DNA from: Chloroflexi bacterium TSY
GTDB lineage: Bacteria; Chloroflexota; Anaerolineae; Caldilineales; Caldilineaceae
Direction: 5' to 3'
NCBI GenBank assembly: GCA_019217005.1
Contig: JAHBNG010000027.1
Location: forward strand, 82,984 to 146,983
Length of the DNA stretch: 64,000 bases
The translations under genes and the position numbers were made by a program. The notes beneath the pieces were generated by a model. It saw only the letters and a program-made list of their open reading frames with translations. It had not been told where the DNA came from and did not search any database. This document shows positions 1 through 8,879 of the stretch, piece by piece. Each line of letters opens with the position of its first letter. Position 1 is the first letter of the stretch.

Positions 1-106
1 AGCAATCAAATATGTCTCGTACATTAGACGCCCTAACTCTAATGAATATCGGTAGAGTGCGGTCAGCGAAATCTGCAAGCCTCTAAGCCAAATACACAAC
101 CACGAT

Positions 107-991
107 TGGCGAGGGTTCTTGTGGTTAGACTTTGACCTATCCGGATTACCATGCGGCAAAAAGGCACAGAAAAGTCAAAAAGGCTATTTTAGCGGCAAAA
201 AAACGCAACGGGACGCCAATTGGTCCGTGTAAGTTCGGTTAAATACCATGAAACGGTTTGGTCAGACCTCTATCCAGGGAGTCAGCATACAGCTCCATCG
301 TTTCAGCCAGCCGTGCTTGCCACGGAAAGTTCATTAGAGTTAGACGAGAAAAAACGCGAGCGAGTCGTCTGGCGCACCGATGGCGGTGCAGGTAGTGAAG
401 AAAATATTCGGTGGCTGCTCAACCGCAACTATCAATTTATGATGAAGGGCAACTCCAACCGTCGTGCCCATCTGTGGGCGCAACAGGTGACTCGATGGGA
501 TCCTTGCGGTGACGTCTTTCTGGCTGAAATTCCATCCCTATCAAGTTTAATCGCCCTGTACGCATTTTTCTCAAAAGAGTGAAAACGAGCAAATTTGTGT
601 CAGTTACTACATTTCGACCATCAAATTGCCATCCAAGCGTCACTTCATTTCATATTATGACAATCGAGGTGCGGCTGAAATCGAACAATTCCGTAATGAT
701 AAAATGGGGTTACACTTAGCTTCTCGTCGCAAGACCCTATTTCTAGCTCAAAAATCTCTTATCCTTTTGGCTGATTTGGCGCATAATTTGATAGGCCATT
801 TCCATCAGCAAGCTCTCGTGGATACTAGATTTGAACCTTTCCGGCAGAAACGAATTGTTCGAGATCTATTACAAATACCTGGTTTTCTCTCTTTTCAGAA
901 CGGCTCACTTTCACGGATTGACCTGCTAAGTTCACATCCTTATTCTCGTGACCTTCTGATTTGCTTGAAATCCTATCTAGAGGCCGATTAG
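107..991 (+). pseudogene. Decayed DDE transposase remnant
   Basis: Conserved pieces of one transposase can be read in order but in changing frames. A segment with LDFDLSGLPCGKK and KGYFSGKK from about 107 is in frame 2. VKYHETVW through VVWRTDGGAGSEENIRWLL, 220-582, is in frame 1. ISYYDNRGAAEIEQFRNDK through LVLL-like helices, 626-991, is in frame 2. These carry the three acidic positions expected of a DDE catalytic triad (DFD, TDGG, AEIE). At least two or three frameshifts make it inactive. The 5' end is unclear and may lie off the left edge; no inverted repeats or target duplication were found. The fold is clear to me but the IS family name is not. Confidence 0.6.
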
Positions 992-1342
992 AAACCCCCT
1001 CTAGTTGCATGAACGAATAGAATCACGCTCTCGTTGCGCAAAAATAAGGTGTTACATATCACAACCTAAACATTGTTCAATATGAAGGAGGGTTGGAAGC
1101 AACCGTGGTCTTTGACGTGTAATATTCATCTTTCATCAGCGAAGGAACGGGCGGTTGCGTTGGCAAAGAGGGCTCACTACCCGACAAAAGGTTCGTGTGT
1201 GTCATTCTTGAGCGGGTATGCAGCCCAAATCACATCAATCCAGTCTGATTCTAAGTCCAATTCGACTCATTTAAACCAGTTGGATTAGCGAAGAATCCCT
1301 GGATCGCTAACAGTGTCGGGTACTGAGGAAGAGGAGAGAAAG
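992..1342. other. Intergenic stretch without a convincing gene
   Basis: About 350 bases between the transposase remnant and rtcB. An open frame at 1073-1288 has no recognisable domain and an unconvincing composition, so it is not called. A near-palindrome TGTTACATATCACA at about 1053-1066 resembles a Crp/Fnr-type site but stands alone. The promoter of the rtcB cluster should lie here. Confidence 0.3.
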
Positions 1343-2794
1343 ATGATCGCGGAACGAGACATCAGACGAATCGACAAATTTATATACGAAATCCCCCAAT
1401 CGTTTCGCAAGGATATGCGCGTGCCTGCACGCTTCTATGCTGACCCCATCCTATTAGAAGGTGTGTTGGGGGACAAAAGCCTAGATCAGCTCATCAATAC
1501 GGCCACCCTGCCTGGTGTTGTCAACTATGCACTCGCCATGCCGGATATTCATCAGGGCTACGGCTTTCCGATTGGTGGCGTGGTTGCAACGAAACTGCCT
1601 GACGGCATCATCTCACCCGGCGGCGTTGGTTACGACATCAACTGTGGTGTGCGCCTGCTTGCCACCGACCTTGATCAGGAAGAGGCAGAGCCATATCTAA
1701 ACGATCTAGCGACAGCGCTCTACAAAAATTGTCCCAGCGGTGTAGGCAAAGGTGGTCACGTGCAACTCCACCCTGGCGAACTCGATGAGATTATGCAGAA
1801 AGGCGCGCGTTGGGCGCGCAAGCGAGGGTATGCCACCGAACAGGATCTCGTGCATACTGAAGAAAATGGCTGCATTGACGGCGCAGACCCAAACAAGGTC
1901 AGCCAGCGTGCACGTCAGCGCGGTATGGGCCAGATAGGCACGCTCGGTGCGGGTAATCACTTTATCGAAGTAGATATGGTGGATGCCATCTTCGATGAAG
2001 ATGCAGCGCAGCGTGTGGGCCTCTTCTCTGACCAGATTGTGGTCCAGATTCACTGTGGCTCTCGCGGCTTTGGTCACCAGATCTGTACCGACTATGTAAA
2101 CCGCTTTCAAAAAGCCGTCCATCAATATGACATCAAACTACCGGATCGCGAGCTGGTCTGCGCGCCACTGAGTAGCCCTGATGGCCAAGATTATCTGGCC
2201 GCCATGAAAGCCGCCGCGAACTATGCATTTGTCAATCGACAGGTGCTCGCCTATCACATTCGGCGTAGTTTCGAAGAAGTGCTGGCTGGACGCGTCCCTG
2301 ATCTCTCTATTACCCAGATTTATGACATCGCCCACAACATGGCAAAGGTCGAAGAGCATGAGATCGACGGTCAGCGGATCGAAGTTTGCGTTCATCGCAA
2401 AGGAGCAACACGTGCGTTTGGTCCCAATTCACCTGTGCTACCGCTAGATTATCAACCCATCGGCCAGCCCGTGTTGGTTCCTGGTTCTATGGGGACAGCT
2501 AGTTGGGTGCTGCTCGGCACAACAGGCTCTATGGCTCAGACCTTCGGCTCCACCTGTCATGGTGCCGGGCGCATGATGAGTCGTCGTCGGGCCAAGAAGA
2601 CGATATGGGGTGCGGACTTGCGCACAGAGTTGGAAGAAAGGGGGATTCATATTCGTGCTGGCAGCATGTCTGGCCTGGCAGAAGAGGCACCGATTGCCTA
2701 TAAAGATGTCGATCGGGTGATTGAGGTTGTGCATGGCGCAGGCATCGCAAAGAAGTTGGCGCGGCTGACGCCGTTGGTTGTGGTTAAAGGCTGA
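1343..2794 (+). CDS. rtcB: RNA-splicing ligase RtcB
   Basis: RtcB joins RNA 2',3'-cyclic-phosphate or 3'-phosphate ends to 5'-OH ends using GTP and Mn2+, in tRNA splicing and RNA repair. The family signature is intact: [11 protein letters not shown] (metal-binding Cys), [32 protein letters not shown], and the region [17 protein letters not shown] carrying the guanylylated His. I chose ATG 1343 because GAGGAGAG precedes it at normal spacing; an in-frame GTG at 1313 would add ten acidic residues that the family lacks. The product is 483 residues, normal length. No archease gene is adjacent. It opens the plus-strand stress cluster with the adenosine-kinase-like and USP genes, consistent with a repair role, though co-transcription is inferred only. 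Confidence 0.95.
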   Translation: MIAERDIRRIDKFIYEIPQSFRKDMRVPARFYADPILLEGVLGDKSLDQLINTATLPGVVNYALAMPDIHQGYGFPIGGVVATKLPDGIISPGGVGYDINCGVRLLATDLDQEEAEPYLNDLATALYKNCPSGVGKGGHVQLHPGELDEIMQKGARWARKRGYATEQDLVHTEENGCIDGADPNKVSQRARQRGMGQIGTLGAGNHFIEVDMVDAIFDEDAAQRVGLFSDQIVVQIHCGSRGFGHQICTDYVNRFQKAVHQYDIKLPDRELVCAPLSSPDGQDYLAAMKAAANYAFVNRQVLAYHIRRSFEEVLAGRVPDLSITQIYDIAHNMAKVEEHEIDGQRIEVCVHRKGATRAFGPNSPVLPLDYQPIGQPVLVPGSMGTASWVLLGTTGSMAQTFGSTCHGAGRMMSRRRAKKTIWGADLRTELEERGIHIRAGSMSGLAEEAPIAYKDVDRVIEVVHGAGIAKKLARLTPLVVVKG

Positions 2795-2877
2795 TATTTT
2801 GGCGTACATACTTGGCATGGGTAGGTGTTGGACATTTAAAGTTGGGTGAGTAGTAATTAGTAATTGGTCATCAGATG

Positions 2878-3032
2878 GGGGTGGTTCATTTTAGGCGGAC
2901 AATTAGGTTTACATTTTTGCAAAGAGAAAAGATGTTTATATTTTCTACTTTGAGCCATGCTCAGGCAGAAAATGACCTCATATAGATTTTTATCTATGTA
3001 TCAAAAGTGTAAACCTAATTCTGAACCACCCC
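2878..3032 (+). mobile_element. MITE B, copy 1 (155 bp, 8-bp target duplication)
   Basis: A 155-bp non-coding element with terminal inverted repeats GGGGTGGTTC / GAACCACCCC. It is flanked by the perfect 8-bp direct repeat ATCAGATG (2870-2877 and 3033-3040). A near-identical copy lies in opposite orientation at 35946-36101 with its own 8-bp duplication. It has no coding capacity, so it would need a transposase encoded elsewhere. It sits between rtcB and the adenosine-kinase-like gene. Confidence 0.85.
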
Positions 3033-3116
3033 ATCAGATGATTAGTAATTAGCCATTGATAGACGAGTCGCTGATAGCTCAATTACCAAGTACCAATCCA
3101 CCTAAAGGAATCACAT

Positions 3117-3602
3117 ATGGAACTGACAACTGTTCGCATTACCAAACCGGATGAACAAAATTTCATTCTTGGGCAATCCCATTTTATTAAGACAGTCGAG
3201 GACATTCATGAAGCACTTGTTACGACAGTGCCTGGTATCAAGTTTGGATTGGCGTTCTGTGAGGCATCGGGCGAATGCCTTGTCCGTTGGAGTGGGACAG
3301 ACGAAGCACTGATCGAGCTGGCGCAAAAGAATGCAGAAGCGATTGGGGCAGGTCCTTGCTTCATACTCTTCCTGGGCAGCGGCTTCTTCCCGGTAAATGT
3401 GCTCAACGCCATTAAATCTATCCCCGAGGTCTGCCGTATCTTTTATGCAACTGCAAATCCCACAGAGGTGATCGTCGCAGAATCTGACCAGGGACGTGGC
3501 ATTTTAGGCGTGATTGATGGGTTCTCACCCCAGGGCATTGAAGCCGATGAAGATATCGCTTGGCGTAAAAACTTCCTACGTCAAATTGGATATAAAGCGT
3601 AG
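3117..3602 (+). CDS. Adenosine-specific kinase-like protein (DUF355 family)
   Basis: A 161-residue protein matching the small DUF355/adenosine-specific kinase family best known from archaea and thermophiles. Visible features are the N-terminal VRITKPDEQNFILGQSHFIKTVED, the central PGIKFGLAFCEASGECLVR, the GPCFILFLGSGFFPVNVLNAIK stretch and the C-terminal GVIDGFSPQGIE loop typical of the family. Some members are reported to phosphorylate adenosine; the physiological role is poorly known. AAAGGA lies just upstream of ATG 3117. It is followed after 69 bp by a universal stress protein gene, so both may be expressed together. Length and sequence are intact. MITE B copy 1 lies 84 bp upstream and could have displaced or altered its promoter. 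Confidence 0.85.
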   Translation: MELTTVRITKPDEQNFILGQSHFIKTVEDIHEALVTTVPGIKFGLAFCEASGECLVRWSGTDEALIELAQKNAEAIGAGPCFILFLGSGFFPVNVLNAIKSIPEVCRIFYATANPTEVIVAESDQGRGILGVIDGFSPQGIEADEDIAWRKNFLRQIGYKA

Positions 3603-3671
3603 TGTTTGGATAACAGTGCATTAGGAGGGGAGTCAAGAAACATTGTAGTCGTTCAATAAGGAGAAACACCC

Positions 3672-4631
3672 ATGTTCAACCATATCCTCGTGCCGCTTGA
3701 TGGTTCGTCGCTGGCCGAGTGTGTGCTGCCCCATGTGGCGGCATTTGCCAAGATCTTCGGTTCGCAAGTTACATTGCTTCACGTCATGGAGTGTGCGCAG
3801 GATGGCGGTCATTTGTACCCAATCGACCCACTGGACTGGCAGATCACCAAAGCCGAACGACAGGCCAATCTAGACCACTTGGTGGAGCGGTTGAGGAATC
3901 AAGGCATGACCGTCACCAGCGTCGTTCTTGAAGGGAAGGCGGCGAGGACCATTATCGACTACGCGCTTGGTCACAATGTCGATCTGATCACGCTCAGTAG
4001 CCACGGCGAAAGTGGCCACGGCGGTTGGAACGTCGGTGGGGTTAGCCAAAAGGTGATCTTACACGGGCATACCTCCACCCTCGTGATTCGCGCCTACTTG
4101 CCCACCATAGACGCTCAATCAGAATTGCGCTATCGGCGGATACTCGTCCCCCTAGACGGGTCCCGGCGTTCTGAGTGTGTACTGGGAGCAGCCACAGCGC
4201 TGATTCGTGCTTACGCCGCACAACTGGTGCTGGCCCATGTTGTTCGCAAGCCTGAAATGCCCCGCCCGGCACCGCTGCTGCAGGAGGATATCACTTTGGT
4301 TAACCGTTTGGTCGAGCGCAATCGCCAAGAAGCGACAAAATATCTAGCACAAGTACAGGCTCAGATCCTCGCTGATGATGTAGAAACCAGGCTAATTGTG
4401 AGCGATGAGGTTGCGAGTAGCCTACATGATCTGGTCGAAGAGGAAGAGATTGACTTGGTTGTAATGGCCGCGCATGGCTACTCGGCACAGCGCAAGTGGC
4501 CTCATGGTAGCATGACGACCAGCTTTATCGCCTATGGGAGCACGCCCCTGCTCTTCATGCAGGACATGCCACAGCATGAGATGATCCCAACTGCGGCACA
4601 GATGGCTGCAACTGAATATAAGGGACATTGA
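3672..4631 (+). CDS. Tandem-domain universal stress protein
   Basis: A 319-residue protein with two UspA domains. Domain 1 (about residues 1-140) begins MFNHILVPLDGSSLAE and ends with SSHGESGHGGWNVGG then STLVIR. Domain 2 (about 155-305) begins YRRILVPLDGSRRSECVL and ends AAHGYSAQRKWPHGSMT then STPLLFMQ. USPs are cytoplasmic nucleotide-binding proteins induced by stress and starvation. A canonical GGAG precedes ATG 3672. The stop codon is one base from the start of the glucan synthase gene, so the two are almost certainly co-transcribed and translationally coupled. A second, single-domain USP gene lies on the other strand at 58274-58768. Confidence 0.93.
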   Translation: MFNHILVPLDGSSLAECVLPHVAAFAKIFGSQVTLLHVMECAQDGGHLYPIDPLDWQITKAERQANLDHLVERLRNQGMTVTSVVLEGKAARTIIDYALGHNVDLITLSSHGESGHGGWNVGGVSQKVILHGHTSTLVIRAYLPTIDAQSELRYRRILVPLDGSRRSECVLGAATALIRAYAAQLVLAHVVRKPEMPRPAPLLQEDITLVNRLVERNRQEATKYLAQVQAQILADDVETRLIVSDEVASSLHDLVEEEEIDLVVMAAHGYSAQRKWPHGSMTTSFIAYGSTPLLFMQDMPQHEMIPTAAQMAATEYKGH

Positions 4632-4632
4632 C

Positions 4633-7600
4633 ATGGCTCCCACTCAAATACGCGACACAACCCCCTCTGATGGTGCTCTTCCTGCTCCAGATATAGCCGA
4701 GCAAGAGGGGACCGACCATGAGTCCCTAGATAAACAATCTGTTGTGAATGATCCTGAGCAGACGTTGGGCTTGGAGACCGCGGCATCTGTGCTGGCTAAA
4801 GCACATGCCGTTGTGATGCAGCCTGGCAGCTATACTTGGTTTGTTAATCGCGTTCAGCAGTATAAATCTACGCTTCAACACGTTTACGACACAATCACAG
4901 TTGCCTCCAAAGAAGAGGCCCTACTCTCCTACGGTGCTGAGTGGATTCTAGATAACTTCTACATCGTGCAACGGGTTCTACGCCAGATTGATGAAGACAT
5001 GCCCGAAGCCTACTACCGCCAGTTGCCCAAATTGACAACCACTCCCAATCAGGGCCTTCCTCGCGTCTATGCGATTGCCGCGGGCATTATCGCTCAAACC
5101 GATCTCCATATCGATGAAGATCGCATCCAGCGCTTCGTACTTGCCTATCAAGAAGCAGTGCCGCCCAGCGAAACACCACTGACAATGGGCGAGTTGTGGG
5201 CTTTGTCCCCTATGTTGCGCTTTGTGCTGCTCGACCATCTATCGCATGCGGCTGCGAATATTGCCAACATTGATGCCAAGTTTTCCACAAACGATGGGCG
5301 ACCCTCTGACGGGACATTGGCTGGTGATATCATTGCCAATGCAATTCTGGGGCTACGCTTGCTGGCCGTACTCGATTGGAAGCTCTTCTTTGAGGAAGTG
5401 AGCACAGTTGAAAAAATTTTGCGTAGAGACCCGATCGGGATCTACGCCAAGATGGATTTTGAGACGCGCAACGCCTACCGCAAAGATATTGAATCCATTG
5501 CACGGATGACCAAGTGTAGCGAAGTGGAAATTGCGTCCGCTGCCATCGAATTGGCAGGGGACGCAGGCACAGCACAACCACGTTTCAGCCACGTCGGCAC
5601 CTATCTAATCGGTGATGGGAAACGCCTGCTCGAAGACAAAATCGGTCATGGCCCCAGTCTGCTGCGACATCTACAGCGCTGGTTTGTGGATCACCCCACT
5701 TTTGTCTACTTGGGCAGTATTGGGCTGTTGCCCCTTCTGACCCTCTATGGTGTGGTCGGCTATACTGATAGCGTCGGCGGCTCCTGGCTCTGGCAAGTAG
5801 GCGCTGCGATTCTTGTCCTATTGCCGTTGCTAACGACATCGGTCACCCTGATAAACTGGCTCATCACCACCTTTACGCCGCCACACGTCTTGCCCAAATT
5901 GGACTTCGCCGAGAGCATCCCACCTGACTGCCGTACTATGGTCGTGGTTCCCTCTATGATCACAAGCGAGGATGAGGTGGATGCTTTGCTCCGCCAGTTG
6001 GAGCAGCATTTCCTGGGCAATCCGGATTTGCAGCTTACCTTTGCCCTGCTCACTGATTGGGCCGATGCGCCCCAGGAGCAGATGCCCAATGACGAACCAT
6101 TGCTAAAAAAGGCCAAAGATGGGATTCAGACGCTCAATCTACGCTACGCCTCTGATGATGGACGTACACCATTCTATCTCTTCCACCGCGCTCGCTGCTG
6201 GAACGCTGGTGAGAATGCCTGGATGGGCTGGGAGCGTAAACGGGGCAAGTTGGATGAATTCAATCGTTTGCTGGCTGGTGATGCCTCAACGACATATATC
6301 GTTCAGGAGGGTGACCGCACCATTCTACCGGAGATCAAATATGTCATCACGCTCGATGCGGATACGGTGCTGCCGTCGGCGACTGCCCACCGTCTCGTCG
6401 GTGCCCTTGCACATCCCTTGAACCAGGCCGAATTTGACGCGCAGAGTGGACGTGTCGTCACCGGATATACAGTGCTTCAGCCACGAACAGAGATTAAGCC
6501 GACCAGCGCCAGCCGTTCCCGCTTTACGAAAATCTATGCGGGAGATACTGGACTTGATCTCTACACGCTAGCCGTATCGGATATCTATCAGGATCTCTTT
6601 GGAGAAGGTATTTACACGGGCAAGGGCATCTACGACGTCGCAGCCTTCCGGCGAAGCCTGGATGGTCGTGTGCCCAACAACCACATCCTAAGCCATGATC
6701 TCTTTGAGGGAATTCACGGGCGGGCCGGACTGCTGAGTGATGTTGTCCTCTATGAGGAGCTACCTACTAGCTATCTGAACTATGCCCTGCGCTCCCATCG
6801 CTGGGTCCGTGGCGACTGGCAGTTATTGCCTTGGCTCTTCTCACGCGTTCCGCTCGCTGACGGCAGCAAACAGCCAAACCGCCTAAGCCTGATCGATCGC
6901 TGGAAGATCCACGACAATCTATGTCGCAGCCTCTTTGCGCCTGCGTTGCTCACACTGCTCGTGGCGGGCTGGCTTTGGATGCCCGGTTCCCCCCTTGTAT
7001 GGACGCTCGTTGCGCTGCTGGCTCTCTTTTCATCGGCGATCACTGGCCTCATTGGGGATGTGTTGGCCCAAACGCGTGAGTCAAAACGCACAGATCATGG
7101 TCGCTCTCTGCGCTTACAGGTCAAGCGTAGTCTACTAGCCATCGTGTTTCTCCCGTACGAAGCGAGCATTGCTGCTGATGCCATCGTCCGCACGATCACC
7201 CGGCTAATCAAGACACGACACCATCTGCTCCAATGGAGAACCGCTGCGCACACTGCACGCGCGACCAGGTCGGGTATCGCAGCCAGTTGGCAACAGATGC
7301 GTCTATCGCCGCTGCTGGCAATCCTCATCGGTATGGCCGTGGTGGGCATTCGTCCATCCGCTATTTTGTTGGCCACACCCTTTATCTTTAGCTGGGTCTT
7401 TGCCCCGCAGATCGCTTTCTGGATCAGCCGTCCAACCGAAGACGTGCGTGCCGAACTCTCTGCTTCCCAGCACCAGTCGTTGCGCTGCCTGGCTCGCCGC
7501 ACTTGGCTCTACACCGAACACTTTGTCAGCCCTGACGACAACTGGCTCCCGCCCGATCACTTTCAAGAAGCGCCACGCGGTCAGGTTGCCCATCGCACTT

Positions 7601-8763
7601 CGCCGACCAATGTCGGCCTGGCGCTACTCTCCACGCTCGCAGCCTATGATCTAGGTTACGTTGGTCTATTCGAACTTTCTTTGCGCTTACAGAATACCTT
7701 TGATGAGCTGGCAAAACTAGAGCGCCATCGTGGCCACTTTCTCAATTGGATCGATACGCGTACTCTAGAGCCCTTGCCACCACGGTACGTTTCGACAGTC
7801 GATAGCGGGAATTTGGCGGGCTGTCTGCTTGCGTTATCCCAGGGCTGTCAGGCGTTAAGTCACGCACCGCTATTTCGCTGGTCTCGTTGGCAAGATCTGA
7901 TTGATCTACTTACGATTCTCGACGAAACGCTGGCAAATGCTTCAGTTGAACTGTTGCCTGTTACCGAGCCGCTGCGCAATCATATTGCTGGCATCTGTGC
8001 ACAAATCACGGCTGCGCGCACCACGCCGCAAGGTTGGATTGCGCTTCTATACCAACTCCGTGACAAAGAGTGTCGAGAGCTAGATCGCCTCATGCTAGAA
8101 CTGGTCGCAGATCATGAGCACACCTTGGACGCCGACCTGCTTCATAGCCTACGCATCTGGATGGAACGTGTGCATCACCATCTCAACAACCGACCGCGTG
8201 AAATTGAGCATTTGCTCCCATGGCTCATCTCGTTTCGGGAGCCACCTGCACTCTTCAATATGCCACACATTCCGGCAGCCGTGATAGAGAGTTGGCAGAA
8301 TCTGGTCGACCTACGACCTACACAAATTGCCCTCAATGAGGTGGTAGATATCTGTCTGACTATGCAGGAAAAATTGGCTGAACTCCAAAAAGATCTGCAC
8401 AAGCAGAGTGAACTGACTGTTGATGAAGACCAAGAATTATGGATTGCGGCAGACCAATGGTGTGCAACCCTGGCGACGAAACTTGAGGCGGCCAAAAACA
8501 ATGCGTCGAATCTCTTCCAGCACTATCACGCTCTCAGTCAGCTGGCTGAAACTTATGTGGCCGAAATGGACTTCCAGTTTCTCTTTGACGAACGCCGCCA
8601 ACTTTTCCATATTGGTTACAACGTTGAGTCTGGTCAGCTTGATGCCAACTACTATGATCTGCTGGCCTCCGAAGCGCGCATTGCCAGCCTCATCGCCATT
8701 GCCAAACAGGATGTGCCGCAGAGCCATTGGCTTCACATGGCGCGCCCCGGCAATTTATGGTGA
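4633..8763 (+). CDS. Cyclic beta-glucan synthase (NdvB/GH94), N-terminal part, frameshifted
   Basis: First part of a roughly 2,890-residue cyclic beta-1,2-glucan synthase-like protein, a membrane enzyme that polymerises UDP-glucose and cyclises the chain. A long helical N-terminus is followed by membrane helices at about 350-412. Then comes a GT84-type glycosyltransferase with the DAD motif near residue 574 and RSHRWVRGDW near 720, followed by more membrane helices (about 770-932). The start of a glycoamylase-like domain lies from about 985. The frame stops at TGA 8761. The conserved continuation (GDRALLSWSGTMFEYLMP) is one frame on, so one extra base sits near the CCCC run at 8744-8747. The start is ATG 4633, immediately after the USP stop, with AAGGGA upstream. 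It may be a real lesion or a sequencing error. Confidence 0.88.
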   Translation: MAPTQIRDTTPSDGALPAPDIAEQEGTDHESLDKQSVVNDPEQTLGLETAASVLAKAHAVVMQPGSYTWFVNRVQQYKSTLQHVYDTITVASKEEALLSYGAEWILDNFYIVQRVLRQIDEDMPEAYYRQLPKLTTTPNQGLPRVYAIAAGIIAQTDLHIDEDRIQRFVLAYQEAVPPSETPLTMGELWALSPMLRFVLLDHLSHAAANIANIDAKFSTNDGRPSDGTLAGDIIANAILGLRLLAVLDWKLFFEEVSTVEKILRRDPIGIYAKMDFETRNAYRKDIESIARMTKCSEVEIASAAIELAGDAGTAQPRFSHVGTYLIGDGKRLLEDKIGHGPSLLRHLQRWFVDHPTFVYLGSIGLLPLLTLYGVVGYTDSVGGSWLWQVGAAILVLLPLLTTSVTLINWLITTFTPPHVLPKLDFAESIPPDCRTMVVVPSMITSEDEVDALLRQLEQHFLGNPDLQLTFALLTDWADAPQEQMPNDEPLLKKAKDGIQTLNLRYASDDGRTPFYLFHRARCWNAGENAWMGWERKRGKLDEFNRLLAGDASTTYIVQEGDRTILPEIKYVITLDADTVLPSATAHRLVGALAHPLNQAEFDAQSGRVVTGYTVLQPRTEIKPTSASRSRFTKIYAGDTGLDLYTLAVSDIYQDLFGEGIYTGKGIYDVAAFRRSLDGRVPNNHILSHDLFEGIHGRAGLLSDVVLYEELPTSYLNYALRSHRWVRGDWQLLPWLFSRVPLADGSKQPNRLSLIDRWKIHDNLCRSLFAPALLTLLVAGWLWMPGSPLVWTLVALLALFSSAITGLIGDVLAQTRESKRTDHGRSLRLQVKRSLLAIVFLPYEASIAADAIVRTITRLIKTRHHLLQWRTAAHTARATRSGIAASWQQMRLSPLLAILIGMAVVGIRPSAILLATPFIFSWVFAPQIAFWISRPTEDVRAELSASQHQSLRCLARRTWLYTEHFVSPDDNWLPPDHFQEAPRGQVAHRTSPTNVGLALLSTLAAYDLGYVGLFELSLRLQNTFDELAKLERHRGHFLNWIDTRTLEPLPPRYVSTVDSGNLAGCLLALSQGCQALSHAPLFRWSRWQDLIDLLTILDETLANASVELLPVTEPLRNHIAGICAQITAARTTPQGWIALLYQLRDKECRELDRLMLELVADHEHTLDADLLHSLRIWMERVHHHLNNRPREIEHLLPWLISFREPPALFNMPHIPAAVIESWQNLVDLRPTQIALNEVVDICLTMQEKLAELQKDLHKQSELTVDEDQELWIAADQWCATLATKLEAAKNNASNLFQHYHALSQLAETYVAEMDFQFLFDERRQLFHIGYNVESGQLDANYYDLLASEARIASLIAIAKQDVPQSHWLHMARPGNLW

Positions 8764-8879
8764 CCGTGCGCTCCTCTCATGGAGCGGCACCATGTTCGAA
8801 TATCTCATGCCTATGCTGCTCTTACGCCAGTATGAAAACACATTTTGCGAAAGCAACCTGACCGCAGTCCAGCGGCAGG

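Noticed and set aside
1073..1288. 71-codon open frame upstream of rtcB
   Set aside because: No domain, no clear ribosome-binding site and a composition unlike neighbouring genes.
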